From Acanthaster planci (lineage: Eukaryota > Echinodermata > Asteroidea > Valvatida > Acanthasteridae): 26,875 nucleotides of DNA. Shown here one piece after another: positions 1-12,100 of this stretch (its first letter is position 1; each line of letters opens with the position of its first letter). The notes under the pieces were generated by a model. It made no database searches. It saw only the letters and a program-made list of their open reading frames with translations, and was not told where the DNA came from. A program made the translations under genes and the position numbers. The stretch covers positions 189,951 through 216,825 of the forward strand of contig NW_019091708.1 in NCBI RefSeq assembly GCF_001949145.1, given 5' to 3'.

Positions 1-116
1 TTGTTTTCGTATGTGATTTTTTTATCATCACCGAGTGAGACAAATGATATTTTAAAAGCTGTGTTTCACAATTATTCATCTTACACGAAAGCTTTAAATT
101 CATAAAATCATTGCAG

Positions 117-164
117 GAACATCGACCACATTGCCAAAGACAACAGAACTGCCAACTACATCAG
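117..164 (+). CDS. Thr/Ser/Pro mini-exon, tandem copy 1
   Basis: A 48-nt exon lies between acceptor TTGCAG and donor GTCCGG, in phase 1-1 (2 nt, 15 codons, 1 nt). It encodes TSTTLPKTTELPTTS, more than half Thr or Ser plus three Pro, the composition of a mucin O-glycosylation segment. The donor is weak but is shared in form by the other two copies. A length divisible by three with symmetric phase means it can be added or skipped without breaking the frame. Confidence 0.7.
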
Positions 165-3100
165 GTCCGGATAAGCGTCTTGTATTCCTTTATGGCCAAA
201 CGTTTTTCTAGAGTCTGTTTAGTATAAATGGAGTAAACAAATGAAATCAACAAGAATTGATCGTAACAACAATTTGTGAGGACTTTTGTTTCGGATGAGG
301 GTAATCATTGTTTGAGCCCATTTTTTCTCAACGAATGTCAACTTTTTGAACCGTTTCTCCTTAACTTCCACAGTTTGGACTTACTTACACTAATACTTTT
401 ATCGGGGAGATGAATTCCATCAACTATCCAGTGTTAGGTAGCTATATACGTCTGTATGTACAGGTCACCCCGTCTCAGGCCCAGTCACTTGCATTTCAGC
501 AAACTGTGGCAAAAATATTCCTTTGGCATCATTCTTTACCCAGATAACCTACTTTTAATCAATTGTTCAAAATTAAAGTTTGTCTTGTGTTTTCGTATGT
601 GATTTTTTTATCATCACCGAGTGAGACATTTAATATTTTAAATGCTGTATTTCACAGTTATTCCTGTTACGCAAAAGCTTTTTTTTATTAAATCATTGCA
701 GGAACATCGACCAAATTACCACAGACGACAGAACTGCCAACTACATCAGGTCTGGATAAGCGTATTGTATTTCTTTATGGCCAAACGTTTTTCTAGAGCC
801 TGTTCAGTACAAATGAAGTAAACAAATGAAATCAACAAGAATTGACCGTAACAACAATTTTTGAGAAGTTTTTTTGGGATTAGGGCAATCGTTGATTTCG
901 ATTGAGCCCATTTTTCTCGTCTCTATGGACTTTTATAATCATGGTAAGTGCATACGTTTGTGTTTCATTCTCGTCATCAATATTCGCTGTTAATCATTTT
1001 CCCTAGTAATACGGTGTGAAGAAATGGTTGATTCCCTTCATTTATTCTTCAAAATGCAAATTATTCCTTGCATCCATGGCATTACCCCCAGAAGAATCCA
1101 CAACAGCATGTGTCTGTTTCCTAATCACCGTACGGTTTTATTTGCTCGTGTTTTGTCTACTTTAAGCTACCAACATTATATACTGGTCACTTCGATATGT
1201 CTACCATCATTGGGCATCATCGTTTACCCAGATACCCTACTTTTAATCAATATTTTAAATGCTGCATTTTATAATTATTCCTGTTACGCGAAAGCTTTTA
1301 TTTTTATAAAATCGTTGCAGGAACATCCACCAAATTACCACAGACAACAGAACTGCCAACTACATCAGGTCCGGATAAGGGTCTTATATTCCTTTATGGC
1401 CAAACGTTTTTCTAGAGCCTGTTCAGTACAAATGGGTTAAACAAATGAAATCAACAAGAATTGACCGTAACAACAATTTGTGAGAACTTTTGTTTGGGAT
1501 TAGGGCAATTCTTGACTGAGCCCATTTTTCTCGTATCTATGGACTTTTATAATCATGGTAAGTGCATACGTTTGTGTTTCATTCTCGTCATCAAGATTCG
1601 CTGTTAATCATTTTCCCTAGTAATACGGTGTGAAGAAATGGTTGATTCCCTTCATTTATTCTTCAAAATGCAAATTATTCCTTGCATCCATGGCATTACC
1701 CCCAGAAGAATCCACAACAGCATGTGTCTGTTTCCTAATCACCGTACGGTTTTATTTGCTCGTGTTTTGTCTACTTTCAGCTACCAACATTATATACTGG
1801 TCACTTCGATATGTCTACCATCATTGGGCATCGATATGTCTACCAGGAAAGGAAAATTCAAGGATAAGCAAACTAAAGATACGCCTTTTCCTGTGAAAAC
1901 CCCTTCCACCATAGCCTCATTGGCTACATCGACCACGCCTCGGTTTGAACGAGTGTAAAAAGTCATAGTCCCCAGCCTCACCTCAGGGTGTTGAGCCTCC
2001 TGAAGAACAGTCGGGATTAGGGCCACCTTGCCCACATTGAAGGATCTCCTTTTTATTCGTCGCAAACTGTACCACACGTGTTCCAAGCTCTACAGGGTAG
2101 GCAGGTGGCAGAAAATGTAGTTAGGAAGAATTCGCTTTGGGTCGCCCCTCACCATCGGACAGGTCCGTTCTCCTTCCACAGTCAAATGGTGGAATTTCCC
2201 CCATACACGGCGACATCAACCCCTGCAAATGCGTCAGTATGGTGATAATCCTTCTACCCTGAAAAATCTTGCTTCCTCCGCTTGCGAGACAGCCAGAGAT
2301 AGGCCAATGTACCGAAGCAGAAATTAAATGGGATTCAATTAAAATGCATTTTGTAACCCTCGTCACGTAGACTTGAAATAAGTCGTTAGTCGGTTGTGTT
2401 TGTCGTCCACTGAGTTAGCATGCTGCGTCGTTTTATGATTAGTGCTGAGCCCGTTCGTTCACCGTTGCCTGCATTCCATCTAGCGTGCCACATTGATTCT
2501 GCCCATACGGTACGACGCGTGATCCGGGGGTTGTTCAGTGCCGGGGATTCGGTGCACATCAGCCCACGGCGACCCCATTGTGCCCACCTGAGACTTGTTC
2601 AACCTGATTCTGGATGGGTGCATGCAACAACTGTACAGCATTTTCATACATTTCAGCGAATTGCGCCAACAGCAGCTCACGCCACATAACAGACTCATCC
2701 ATCTATATAAAGGGATGTCTATAGTAGACCTAATAATAATAAATAACAATAATAGTAATAGAATAAATTCATAGTTACGCACGCATGTGCATAACTTACC
2801 TTGGCGGCAAGACTCATTAACAGTATACAAGGTTGCGATTTTGGTCATTTTCTCACATGTTTTCCGTGGCTTTGTTCAGTTTTTGTCTTCAGAAAACCCT
2901 ATTAAATCATTTTTGCTATTATTTTCTAATCTAAGCGGGATTTGTAGTGCTCTGTACAAAGACTTTACAATCGTAACCCCTGCTGTGCGGACGAAATTAA
3001 GCAGGGGAAATCCTGCTTAGATTAGAAAATGGGAGCAAAAACAATTTCATGGGATTTTCTGAAGAAAAACAAAGCCAGGGAACCTGAGAGAAAATGATCA

Positions 3101-6100
3101 AAATTGCAGCCCTGTATATATTTAATGGCCCTTGCCGCGGAGGTAATTTGTGTGCATACTTGCATAATTATGAATTTATTAGTGAAGAGTTCGATTGGTA
3201 GGTGCCAGTTTATTTTATATCTTGCATTAATATCCCTTTTAATACGTGGCTTGATCTCAAGTCTACTCGTTGCAAGGTATATCGGGCTTTCCAGTGACGA
3301 AGTTCATACCTGGTGGAAAGACTTGAGGACGAACAAATTGGGACATAAGGAGTTCAAGGAAGGGGCTTGAATCCAGACCAAGAGAAAACATGTTTGAAAC
3401 TCATTTTTTTTTCAAGACAGTAAAAAGCTCCCTCCCAAGAAGTTCCAGCATCTCTTGTTTCTCAAGATGACAGGCTTAAAGATTCTCATAGTAACTATCT
3501 AGAATAAGCATATGACCGTGCCCTTCAGGTATTGAAGAACCATCAATGCAACCTACAACTATTGGTCGACAACGAACAAGTTCTGTAGAAACACGTCGGC
3601 CACAAAGGAGAAATGCACTCTTGGGAAGTATTATTCCTTGCAGCACAGATGCATGAAACAGAAACGTTGTACCAGGCGAAAAAATCACGGACCTTCCAGA
3701 GCCGCACAGAGTGGTGGAAAGGTATGCTTTTAACCGTCGATCGATTGTAGTGCCTAGGGCCAATATAGTTGATATTACTATCGACCAATAAGAACGCAGG
3801 ACTTGACTGGAATTTAGCCTTATTAACATAATTTGAGGAGCCGGCCAGTACTATATCTAAGAGGGGTGTTCAATAAGCGAGGCACCTACTTTTGATAATT
3901 TAAATATTCTTCTGATTCAGTCCTTTCTCTGCGTACCGTATTTTATCTGTTATAAAGAATGACTTCAATAGTAGGATGGAATGGAGCGTGCTGTGTGAAT
4001 AAAAAGGAAAGATTTCTGTTCTCATTTACGTTCAAGAGTATGCACATGTACTTGGGTTTTTAAAGGCATACCAATCAATTTGAGGCAAATGTTTCCATTG
4101 AAGTAAATGTATGATGAATAAACACTCAAAGTAGCCTATACAAATAAGTGATACGTATACAAATAGTGACATGTATACTCGTACACAGCTATGAAGAGAA
4201 TTCAACAACGTGGGAACCTACCTACGGTATGAAAATGGTACAGCCCAATACATCCGAAGTGGTAGTGTGGGCCATTACGAAGGCCTTTGTAGTGTACTCG
4301 ACAAAAGCCAGTCCGTGACGTGACGGCACTGAATTATCGACGGACGTAAACAAGTGAGCAACATGTCCCATCTTGTCCAGCACAAGGGGCTGGCATGTAC
4401 GTACGGTGATTTTAAACGTGCCGAGTTCGCAGAGGCTACGCTGTGACTTACATGTAGTGTTCACGAGTGGAGTTGACGACAGGGAATCGCTCGGTACGTA
4501 TTGCTCGTGAGGACAGCTCTTTCCCTGGGATCAGGTTGAGGCATATTATTTGATCAAATTTCATCAAAGAATCTTGAGGACTGGATTACTGTGGCAGTAA
4601 GACAGGTGAGTGCACGCGTGTTTCTCTTGTTCATGGGCGATCCGGTATCGTTTTACAGTTCAAGCATGGGTTAAGGTATTCATATACCTGTAAACTACCG
4701 ACTCGGATGTCATGTTCTACGCACGGTGTTGTCGTACGAATGCAAAAACACAAATCATATGACTAAGTGTAGAAAAGTTTTAAACAGCTCAAAGTGTACA
4801 GCTTTTTTCACATTTTTGAATACAACAACATGTATTACAATATCAGTGTGATTGTAATTTTCGGGGATAGTAACACGCTGTCATACATGACACAGCCATG
4901 TACACGTAGGCCCGCGTTATTTTCGGTCCATGCTTATTCATATTGATAATAATAAAGTCGTCGTCGTACTGAAGATTAAAAAGTAACTCGAACAAAATGG
5001 CTGCTATATTCAGTTGTGGGAACGCTACCCAAGTTTCAGCAATCGTCATAACAGAGGTACTCTAGTGGGTCCAGCTGTACAGTGTGATCATCTCATCACA
5101 TGAAAGTGAAATTCGTTGTCGAATTCGGTACACTAGGTCTTTGCCTACTTGAACCGTGTCGTACTCCTTTGTAGTATGGCGTAGTCTCAAGGTATACATG
5201 TACACAAAATTAACGTTCCGCACACGTAGTTCACACACACTATGCACACACGTAACTACATGTTTGATGATAAGCTTGACCAATCATCTGCCCGGTGTAT
5301 TATCTCGCTCATCCATGGAGAAAAAAGGGGTTATGGTTTTCTAAAGCCCGCTGTCATTAAAACTTGTCACCGTTGTACGCTGAAGTTGGGAAGCAAGAAT
5401 AAGCCTGCACATGTAAAGATAAAAAGGGGGTAATTTACCCTGCAGCATTGCTACTGCATTAGGGTTTTTGAGTTTGGATTGACAGTTATGTAGCCTTGTA
5501 AGAACAATGCAAAAATCTGTGCACCGTGAAAGTAAATTATTATATGTGCTAACAAAAGAAACCAAAGAGCAAAAACAAGAGTTAAAGCTTATCAAATGTC
5601 TAACATGTTAAATATAAATTATTTATATAACTAGAAATCAGAACAAAACGATATACGTCAACAACAAAACAATGTACCTGTACATAAAAGGAAATAATAT
5701 AATAATATTAAAATGTATTTGAACGGGCAATATAAAGTAGAACTGTCGAATGTAGGTAAACTATATGTGAGAGAAAGACTCACAGAAAAGTGTTTTATTA
5801 CAAGTTGAAGAATGAACTTCGTTGTATCATTTTCATGTTAGTGTAAAATTTAATTCTTATGTTTTAATATTCACGTACAAAGGTTGGTGTATAGCAAATG
5901 ACCTTGAATTTTTATTGTTTTTGCGTACCTAATGCAAATTTTAGATTCTTGTAAATTGGTCATTAAGTCAAGATTCTTAAAGAATAAAATGAACTTAACG
6001 TAATTCATAAAATGGAAAACCTAAAGATGTAAAATTATGTTTCAAGTATAACAACGCCAGGAAAACAAAAATGTAAAAGTAAGTGACAAATAATCCATTA

Positions 6101-9100
6101 AATTTGTAAAATGAAAACATGCAAAATGAAACTAAACTTAAAACAAGTGCAAATGGTAAACCTAACCACTTTGTTAATCTTGATTATGCCAAGAAAAGTT
6201 TTAACCTTTGTCCTGTAACCTCATATGGCTTTTCCCGGCCGAATTAGTGTAAAACAACATTCAAATTAGTGAACGTGCATTCACATTCGAGCGATTTCTC
6301 AAAACCCGTTATTCCCATGGTTCATTTTTGAAACTTTGCGGATTCCCCTTCGTTTGCAGCCGCCGAATCGTGCACTTTCACAGATTCAATTTAGTAACAT
6401 TACCATTCAATTTTACGATTCACAAGCGTCACTCATATTTCGCTCTGGGTGACTGGGAAGCGGATTCGTACCCAAATGTTACTTTCATTTCTGTCTGTGG
6501 GCACTCATTCGCCATGTAAGCTTTTAAAATATATAGTTCAAAGTGTAGGCTCCGCAAAGAAACTCATCTTCATCATTTTGCATGTAATCAGGTTTCCAAT
6601 GAATGTACTCCGAGTCGAATTACGGTGAGAATGCTTTTGATTTCACCCTTTATTGTGTAATCCTTAACTTATGTTGTTTGTTATTTTTTCTGTTGCAGAT
6701 GTTTACTTGCAAGATATGCGGCAAGGCATTTTTCAAGCGTGGTAATTACCATCGCCACGTCGCCCATCACGAAAACCCTGATCAATACCAGTGCAAAGTG
6801 TGCGGGAAAGTGTTTGCCAGGCGAGAAAACTACATCAGGCACTTTACTACCCAACACCGTGGAGTGCAGATTGGTTACGGGCGTCTGTTGAAGACGAGTA
6901 TCCTCCAAAACGTCAGATGATCACGGGTGTCGAGTCTGTAGGGGACGTCACTGATCTCTACCAAGTAACGATGGTCGAGGAAGTCCACATGAGAAGATTC
7001 AACATCAAAGGGTTAGAGTACAGTGTCACGCTTCACCGAGTATCTGACAGTCTGTTTGAGACGTTGACTGAGAGCGCCTGTCCAAATGATCCTTTACGTG
7101 TGGTGGTGATGAGTCCTGAGCTGGACTACCCAATCTAATTGCTGTTCATCACAAAGATTAGTTGACGATTGACAGATTTTTAGCCCAGATTGAGCAGGTG
7201 ATCCAGAGCAATGAGCAATTTTCTTTAGATAGTAGTCTCCAGATCAGCATTACCCACGTCGCCATGACTTTGGGCGGTAGAGTTTCCAAGGAACGCTATG
7301 TTAACTTTGGCAGGTTTCTACAAGAGAAGAAATGCATCATCCAGATTATCAACAAAGAAGACCTGTGTTGTGCGAGAGTTATTGTTAGTGCCAAGGCCAA
7401 AATCAACGGGCGTGAACGGTGGGATTCTATCGAAGAGGATATTTGCTACAACAGACGTTGGCTGAAGATCTCCACCGGCAAGCTCGAGTACCTCTGAATA
7501 GGTGTGGCGTGGAAGAAATAAAATTGTTCCAAGGTGTTCCTCCGGAATATCAAATTGTGCTCGCATCAAAAAGAACATTCCAATGCTATTATATTCAGAG
7601 GACCAACAGCCGAAAAAAAAATTCCTACCATCACGGTCATTATGATGTCAGCACCAAAATGCCCGCTTTTCTCAATGGTAGTTACTTTTGCCTGTCCTGT
7701 CCTAACAGGCTATAACATAAAAATAGAACACCGGTGCGCAAATTCGTGCAAGCTCAGCTTCCAAATCAACTCTATGAAGGAACAGTGGGTGTACTGCTAT
7801 GACTGCAACAGGCATTTCAAAAGCACGGCGTGCTTCGAGAATCATCTGAAACAAAATAGCGCTGGTAATTCCGTATGTAAAACCCACCGTACATATGTCA
7901 GGATTGCAGCCGATTCGTCAATCGAAAACGCCACAAACGGAAGAAACACGTATGTGGAGAGAAATACTGTTCCGTATGCAGAGAGTACGTGCTCCAGGAT
8001 CATCTGTGTTATATGCAGTCGGCAGTGGAAATGAGCCCTTCAGCTGAAGAAACTTTAGTCGAAGATGTCCCATTTAATGATCAGGAGGAGGTAGATGGTG
8101 ATGTAAGCGAAAAGACGGGATCCTGTATTTTCTTTGACTTTTGACTTCTTTGACTGAGTATATGCAGGAGACAGGCATTCACGAGCCCAATCTGTGCATT
8201 GCTCACAAAGTCTGCATTCAGTGTTTAGACCAAGAAGATAATACGACCTGCCAACGATGTGCGGGTCGACATCGAGTGTTTCATGGTTCAGATACACAGA
8301 AGGAATTCTGTGAATGGCTTTTTGGAGAAGCCAATGCTGGTTCTGTCGTTCTGTGTCAAAACTTCCAAGGATACGACTCTATTTTATTTTGCGGTATTTG
8401 TATGACAATGCAGTTTTGCCTGAAGTCATTTTCAACGGATCTAAGGTCAGGAGTATCGAGGTTGCAGTCAATGACATGAAATTCATTGACTCTCTCAACT
8501 TCTTCCCTATCCCCCTCTCCAAGCTACTAGGTGCGTTTGGTCTGAAAGAGTTGGCCAAAGGCTACCTTCCGTACTTCTTCAACGAGCGAACCAAGATAAG
8601 ATCATGACCCATCTGCCTGACATGAAATATTACAACCCTGCAGCCATGATCCCAGGAGACAGGCAGAAACTCATGAACTGGTACGACCTACATCAGAATG
8701 ATGAGTTCGATTTCAAAAAGGAAATCAGTAAATAATGCTTATCCGATGTGGACATTATCCGCCAATTCTGTCTCCGTTTCAGAGCTCTGTTTATAGATAT
8801 GACAGCTGATGAGAACACCCCTGGCATTGACCCCTTCCAACATTGCATTACCATAGCGTCTGCTTGTAATCTCGTGTAACAGCCTGCGACCATCGGCATC
8901 ATTCATCCTCTGGGATACAGCTATAACGACAGACAGTCCGTCAAAGCGTTGAAATGGCTGAAATGGATGACCTATCGAACGGGTTATTATATTCAACACG
9001 CGGCAAACAATGGTGAGGTATGCTTGGGGAAATACTAAGTGGACGGTTACTACGAGGCGGGGGCAAGACTGTTCTGGAGTTCCACAGCTGTATTTATCAT

Positions 9101-12100
9101 GGGCACACTTGTCTAGACCGTACCACAAAATACCCCGTCAACAATTTGACAGTGGAAGAACTATACCAGAAAATCATTGAGAAACTGCCGTTCATCATCG
9201 ACCAGGGCTATCGCTAAATTGTGCAGTGGGAATGCGAGTTCGATGCGCAGTTGAAGGAGGATGACTCAATGAGAGAATACATTGAGGCCTTGGAAGTTCC
9301 CACCCCACTCATCCCTCTTGATGCTTTCTGCGGAGGACGCACCAACGCGGTCAGACTCTTCTACGAAGCTAGGACCGGGGAGACCAGGTAGACCCATCGG
9401 CTAGAGTAATACAACTTCACATGTTAAAAGGAAGCAGACTATTTTTCCTTCCAGAATCAGTTTGGTTATATTGCTTTGAATGGTAGAATAGCAGGATGTC
9501 TGCCCCATGATAGAGGTCTGTAGTATTCACTGATGTTTAGAAATGACGGTACCAACAGCATCACTCTTACCACCGTCCCCCGACTTTCAGTAATGTCACA
9601 ACCCTTGACAATATCCCATGCACATAGTGATGCAGCGGGCGCTTCGGTGCTCTTTCTCGTAGCAAGTGGACTTTCACAGGTATCCACAGTTATCACGTCT
9701 TAAAGCAAAATAGCTAATGCTCAATTTAACTCAGCCTGGAATCGCCGGAGTCGCTGGTGTCATCATAGAAATATTGATCCAATTCAAGCTCCTGTGTTTT
9801 GGTGTTTCTTCATATTTAGATAAGAAGACAGGCCATAAGTATTTTAAGGTATCCTTGATATTGTGCCACCCAAAGCCAGACAATCTTTTACTTGGGATGT
9901 TATGAAAAGTCTCAATTAGCTTGGTTCACCCCCGTCAAACAGGAAGATGAGTTTATGCTTCTCACACTAAAATCTGTCTTGTTGGTTGCTTTAATTACAA
10001 CAGGGCAGGGGCGGATCCAGGAATATTTCCAGGGGGATCAGTTTGGGTTTTTTACTGTTTCTTTTTTGGCCGAGAAGCCAAACATTGGAACATTACTTGA
10101 AATACATTATTTAAAATGGTATTGGTACACTTGGAGTGGATAGTTTTATTTGCAAGGCTTGTCACTGACCGCTCTTGACTGGAGCAACTTGAAGAAGTCT
10201 AGGACAGCATTCGATCTTGAATCAGTCAGCCGGCTGGGTGTATATCTATCGCACACGATTACATGTACCTGAAAGCTTAACAACGCCCAATGATTTTCCA
10301 GGCTATTTCTCTCATTTGGGAAATCCCATCATCCAACAATATCATCCACCATTGCAAGATAACTACAAAAAGGTGTTGCCATCTGCTGGCATTGATGTCC
10401 CACGTTGTTAGGCTCTCTGCAGCTTCTACTTACTTAGTAGCAAGAGTAGGGTACTCTACATCTCACAGTGTACTTATGGTTAACGCCAGAAACTCTTCAT
10501 GCCCGTACTTGAATGGGAGGAGGCGGCAAAAAGTTTAAGTGCTATGCGTGTGTCGAGCGAAAACGATCGGATTTTGACAGATTTTGAAGTAAGAAAAATT
10601 ATTGAAGCCCCAACCGTTTGACGTTGGCATTTTCGGAAGCCAGGAGGTGGTGGTAGAGGTATTTTGGGAGAGTCTTTGGAATTTTTTGAACCATTTTCAC
10701 CTTACTATATGTACGGGCTTGGAGCGTTTAATAGTATATGACGATCCCGTTCAAAATTCGAAACGAGGAATACTAACGCTCCACTCAGTAGAGAAAATGG
10801 GCAGTAATGAACACCTTTGCTAAAGCTCAATAAACAAGCTGTCCTATGATTAAAAGAATTTCGAAGAGCAGTCCTGTAGTTTTTAGCTGTGAAAAGTGTA
10901 CCCGATTAGTTGACGAGGAATATCTACTACTTACAATTATTTAGGGTTTGTGGCCGCCATGTATTCTTGTTTTTAATGAGGTAAAGAAGAATAGACATAA
11001 CTTGGTGACTCGGTTCCCTTCAGTCTCCCATTCAACCCATTTTGAGTCCTCCATACCTTAGATCTACGAAATGACATGTTTTGTTGGTTCTTTAGGGTTT
11101 AGCCCCATGCTAATGTTAATTTGCATTCTGATGAATGAACCATTTCTTCAAAGGGTGGAGGAAACCGAGTGATGCTTACGTGTGTTGTTTATTGGCCACA
11201 TGAGATCCACAGGATTACGCCACCACGCCATGGGCTGGTTGTTTCCAGCATGTTATTCCTTCTCGCCACTCTATCTCCGCTACAGCTGCCTCTCCGAAGA
11301 TTGCTATCCCCCACTTGCCCTTTTCGATGGCAAGTTCCTCCACTCTGTGTCCTCAATGGGTATCGAGCTGGACCATGGAAGAGGGCGTTATTTGCTTTGC
11401 AACGGAGGCTTCTTTTGTCGGAACTGAACCTAGCTGGTTAACACATTACCCGGAAACTGCTCGCGTTATAGTCACATGGCTACGTTTGTACGTCTTCCCA
11501 TAAGGCAGGCAGGCTTTAGTTTATATTGAACAATATGAATTGTCTTTTTCAAATTCCTACAGAACATACAACAGCAGCACGTCCAAGTATAAGCCCAACA
11601 ACTGAGGGTTAGTATCATAAACTTCTGGGGGACGTGAAAAAATCAAAATCTTTTGATAAGAACCAAAAAGAAAAGTGGCAAGACATACTTTTACTGACCA
11701 ATAATCTCCAATGAGTGGACTAACTAGCCGTTAATGCATTTGAAACCATTTTTTTTGGGGGGGGGGGCTGCAACTTAACTTTCCCTCCAATGCCCTCCTA
11801 TTTTGGCCCAACGTTTCCAGCAATAATGACTGCATGATAGATTAAAAAGGATGCAGCGAAAAGGAAGTTTGATGGTCTTATCGTTTACTTGATTATGTTT
11901 TTTGGGGTTGATGGAGGAAGTTCTTAGTTGTTTCGAAAAAAAAATTAAGAGACAACTTTAGCTTTCAAATTGTCAATTTTTCTTAGATGAACAGTGGGAT
12001 TAGTAGGAAAACATTTTGTCAATACTTTACTGAGTTCTTTTCATAGCCTGCAATGGTTATATTAGATTTGGTCTATGCATTAATGCTCCGTTTTGTATCA

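Larger units (their letters stand above)
1..1845 (+). repeat. Tandem array of ~0.6-kb units, each with one Thr/Ser/Pro mini-exon
   Basis: Units recur at offsets of about 585 and 615-619 bases. The stretch before each mini-exon (2-116, 588-701, 1240-1320) is shared, as is the stretch after it. Bases 902-1232 and 1517-1832 are almost identical, with only single-base differences (for example TCATCAATATTCG against TCATCAAGATTCG), so this duplication is very young. The first unit has a different middle part (about 300-545). The last unit stops at about 1832 before reaching its mini-exon. Both exon and intron were copied, so the array is a direct record of exon multiplication in a mucin domain. Copy number may differ between haplotypes or be collapsed in an assembly. 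Confidence 0.85.

Noticed and set aside
1024-1440. 138-codon open frame over the tandem array
   Set aside because: It runs across intron, the third mini-exon in a different frame and the tandem repeat. The same frame recurs at 1638 because the DNA is duplicated, not because it is a gene.
1870-1955. Possible extra Thr/Ser-rich exon (TPSTIASLATSTTP)
   Set aside because: The composition fits, but there is no polypyrimidine acceptor, the only nearby GT gives the wrong phase, and it ends in a stop.
2420-2689. 89-codon open frame on the plus strand
   Set aside because: No recognisable motif. A minus-strand frame over the same bases looks equally protein-like, and neither has splice or promoter support.
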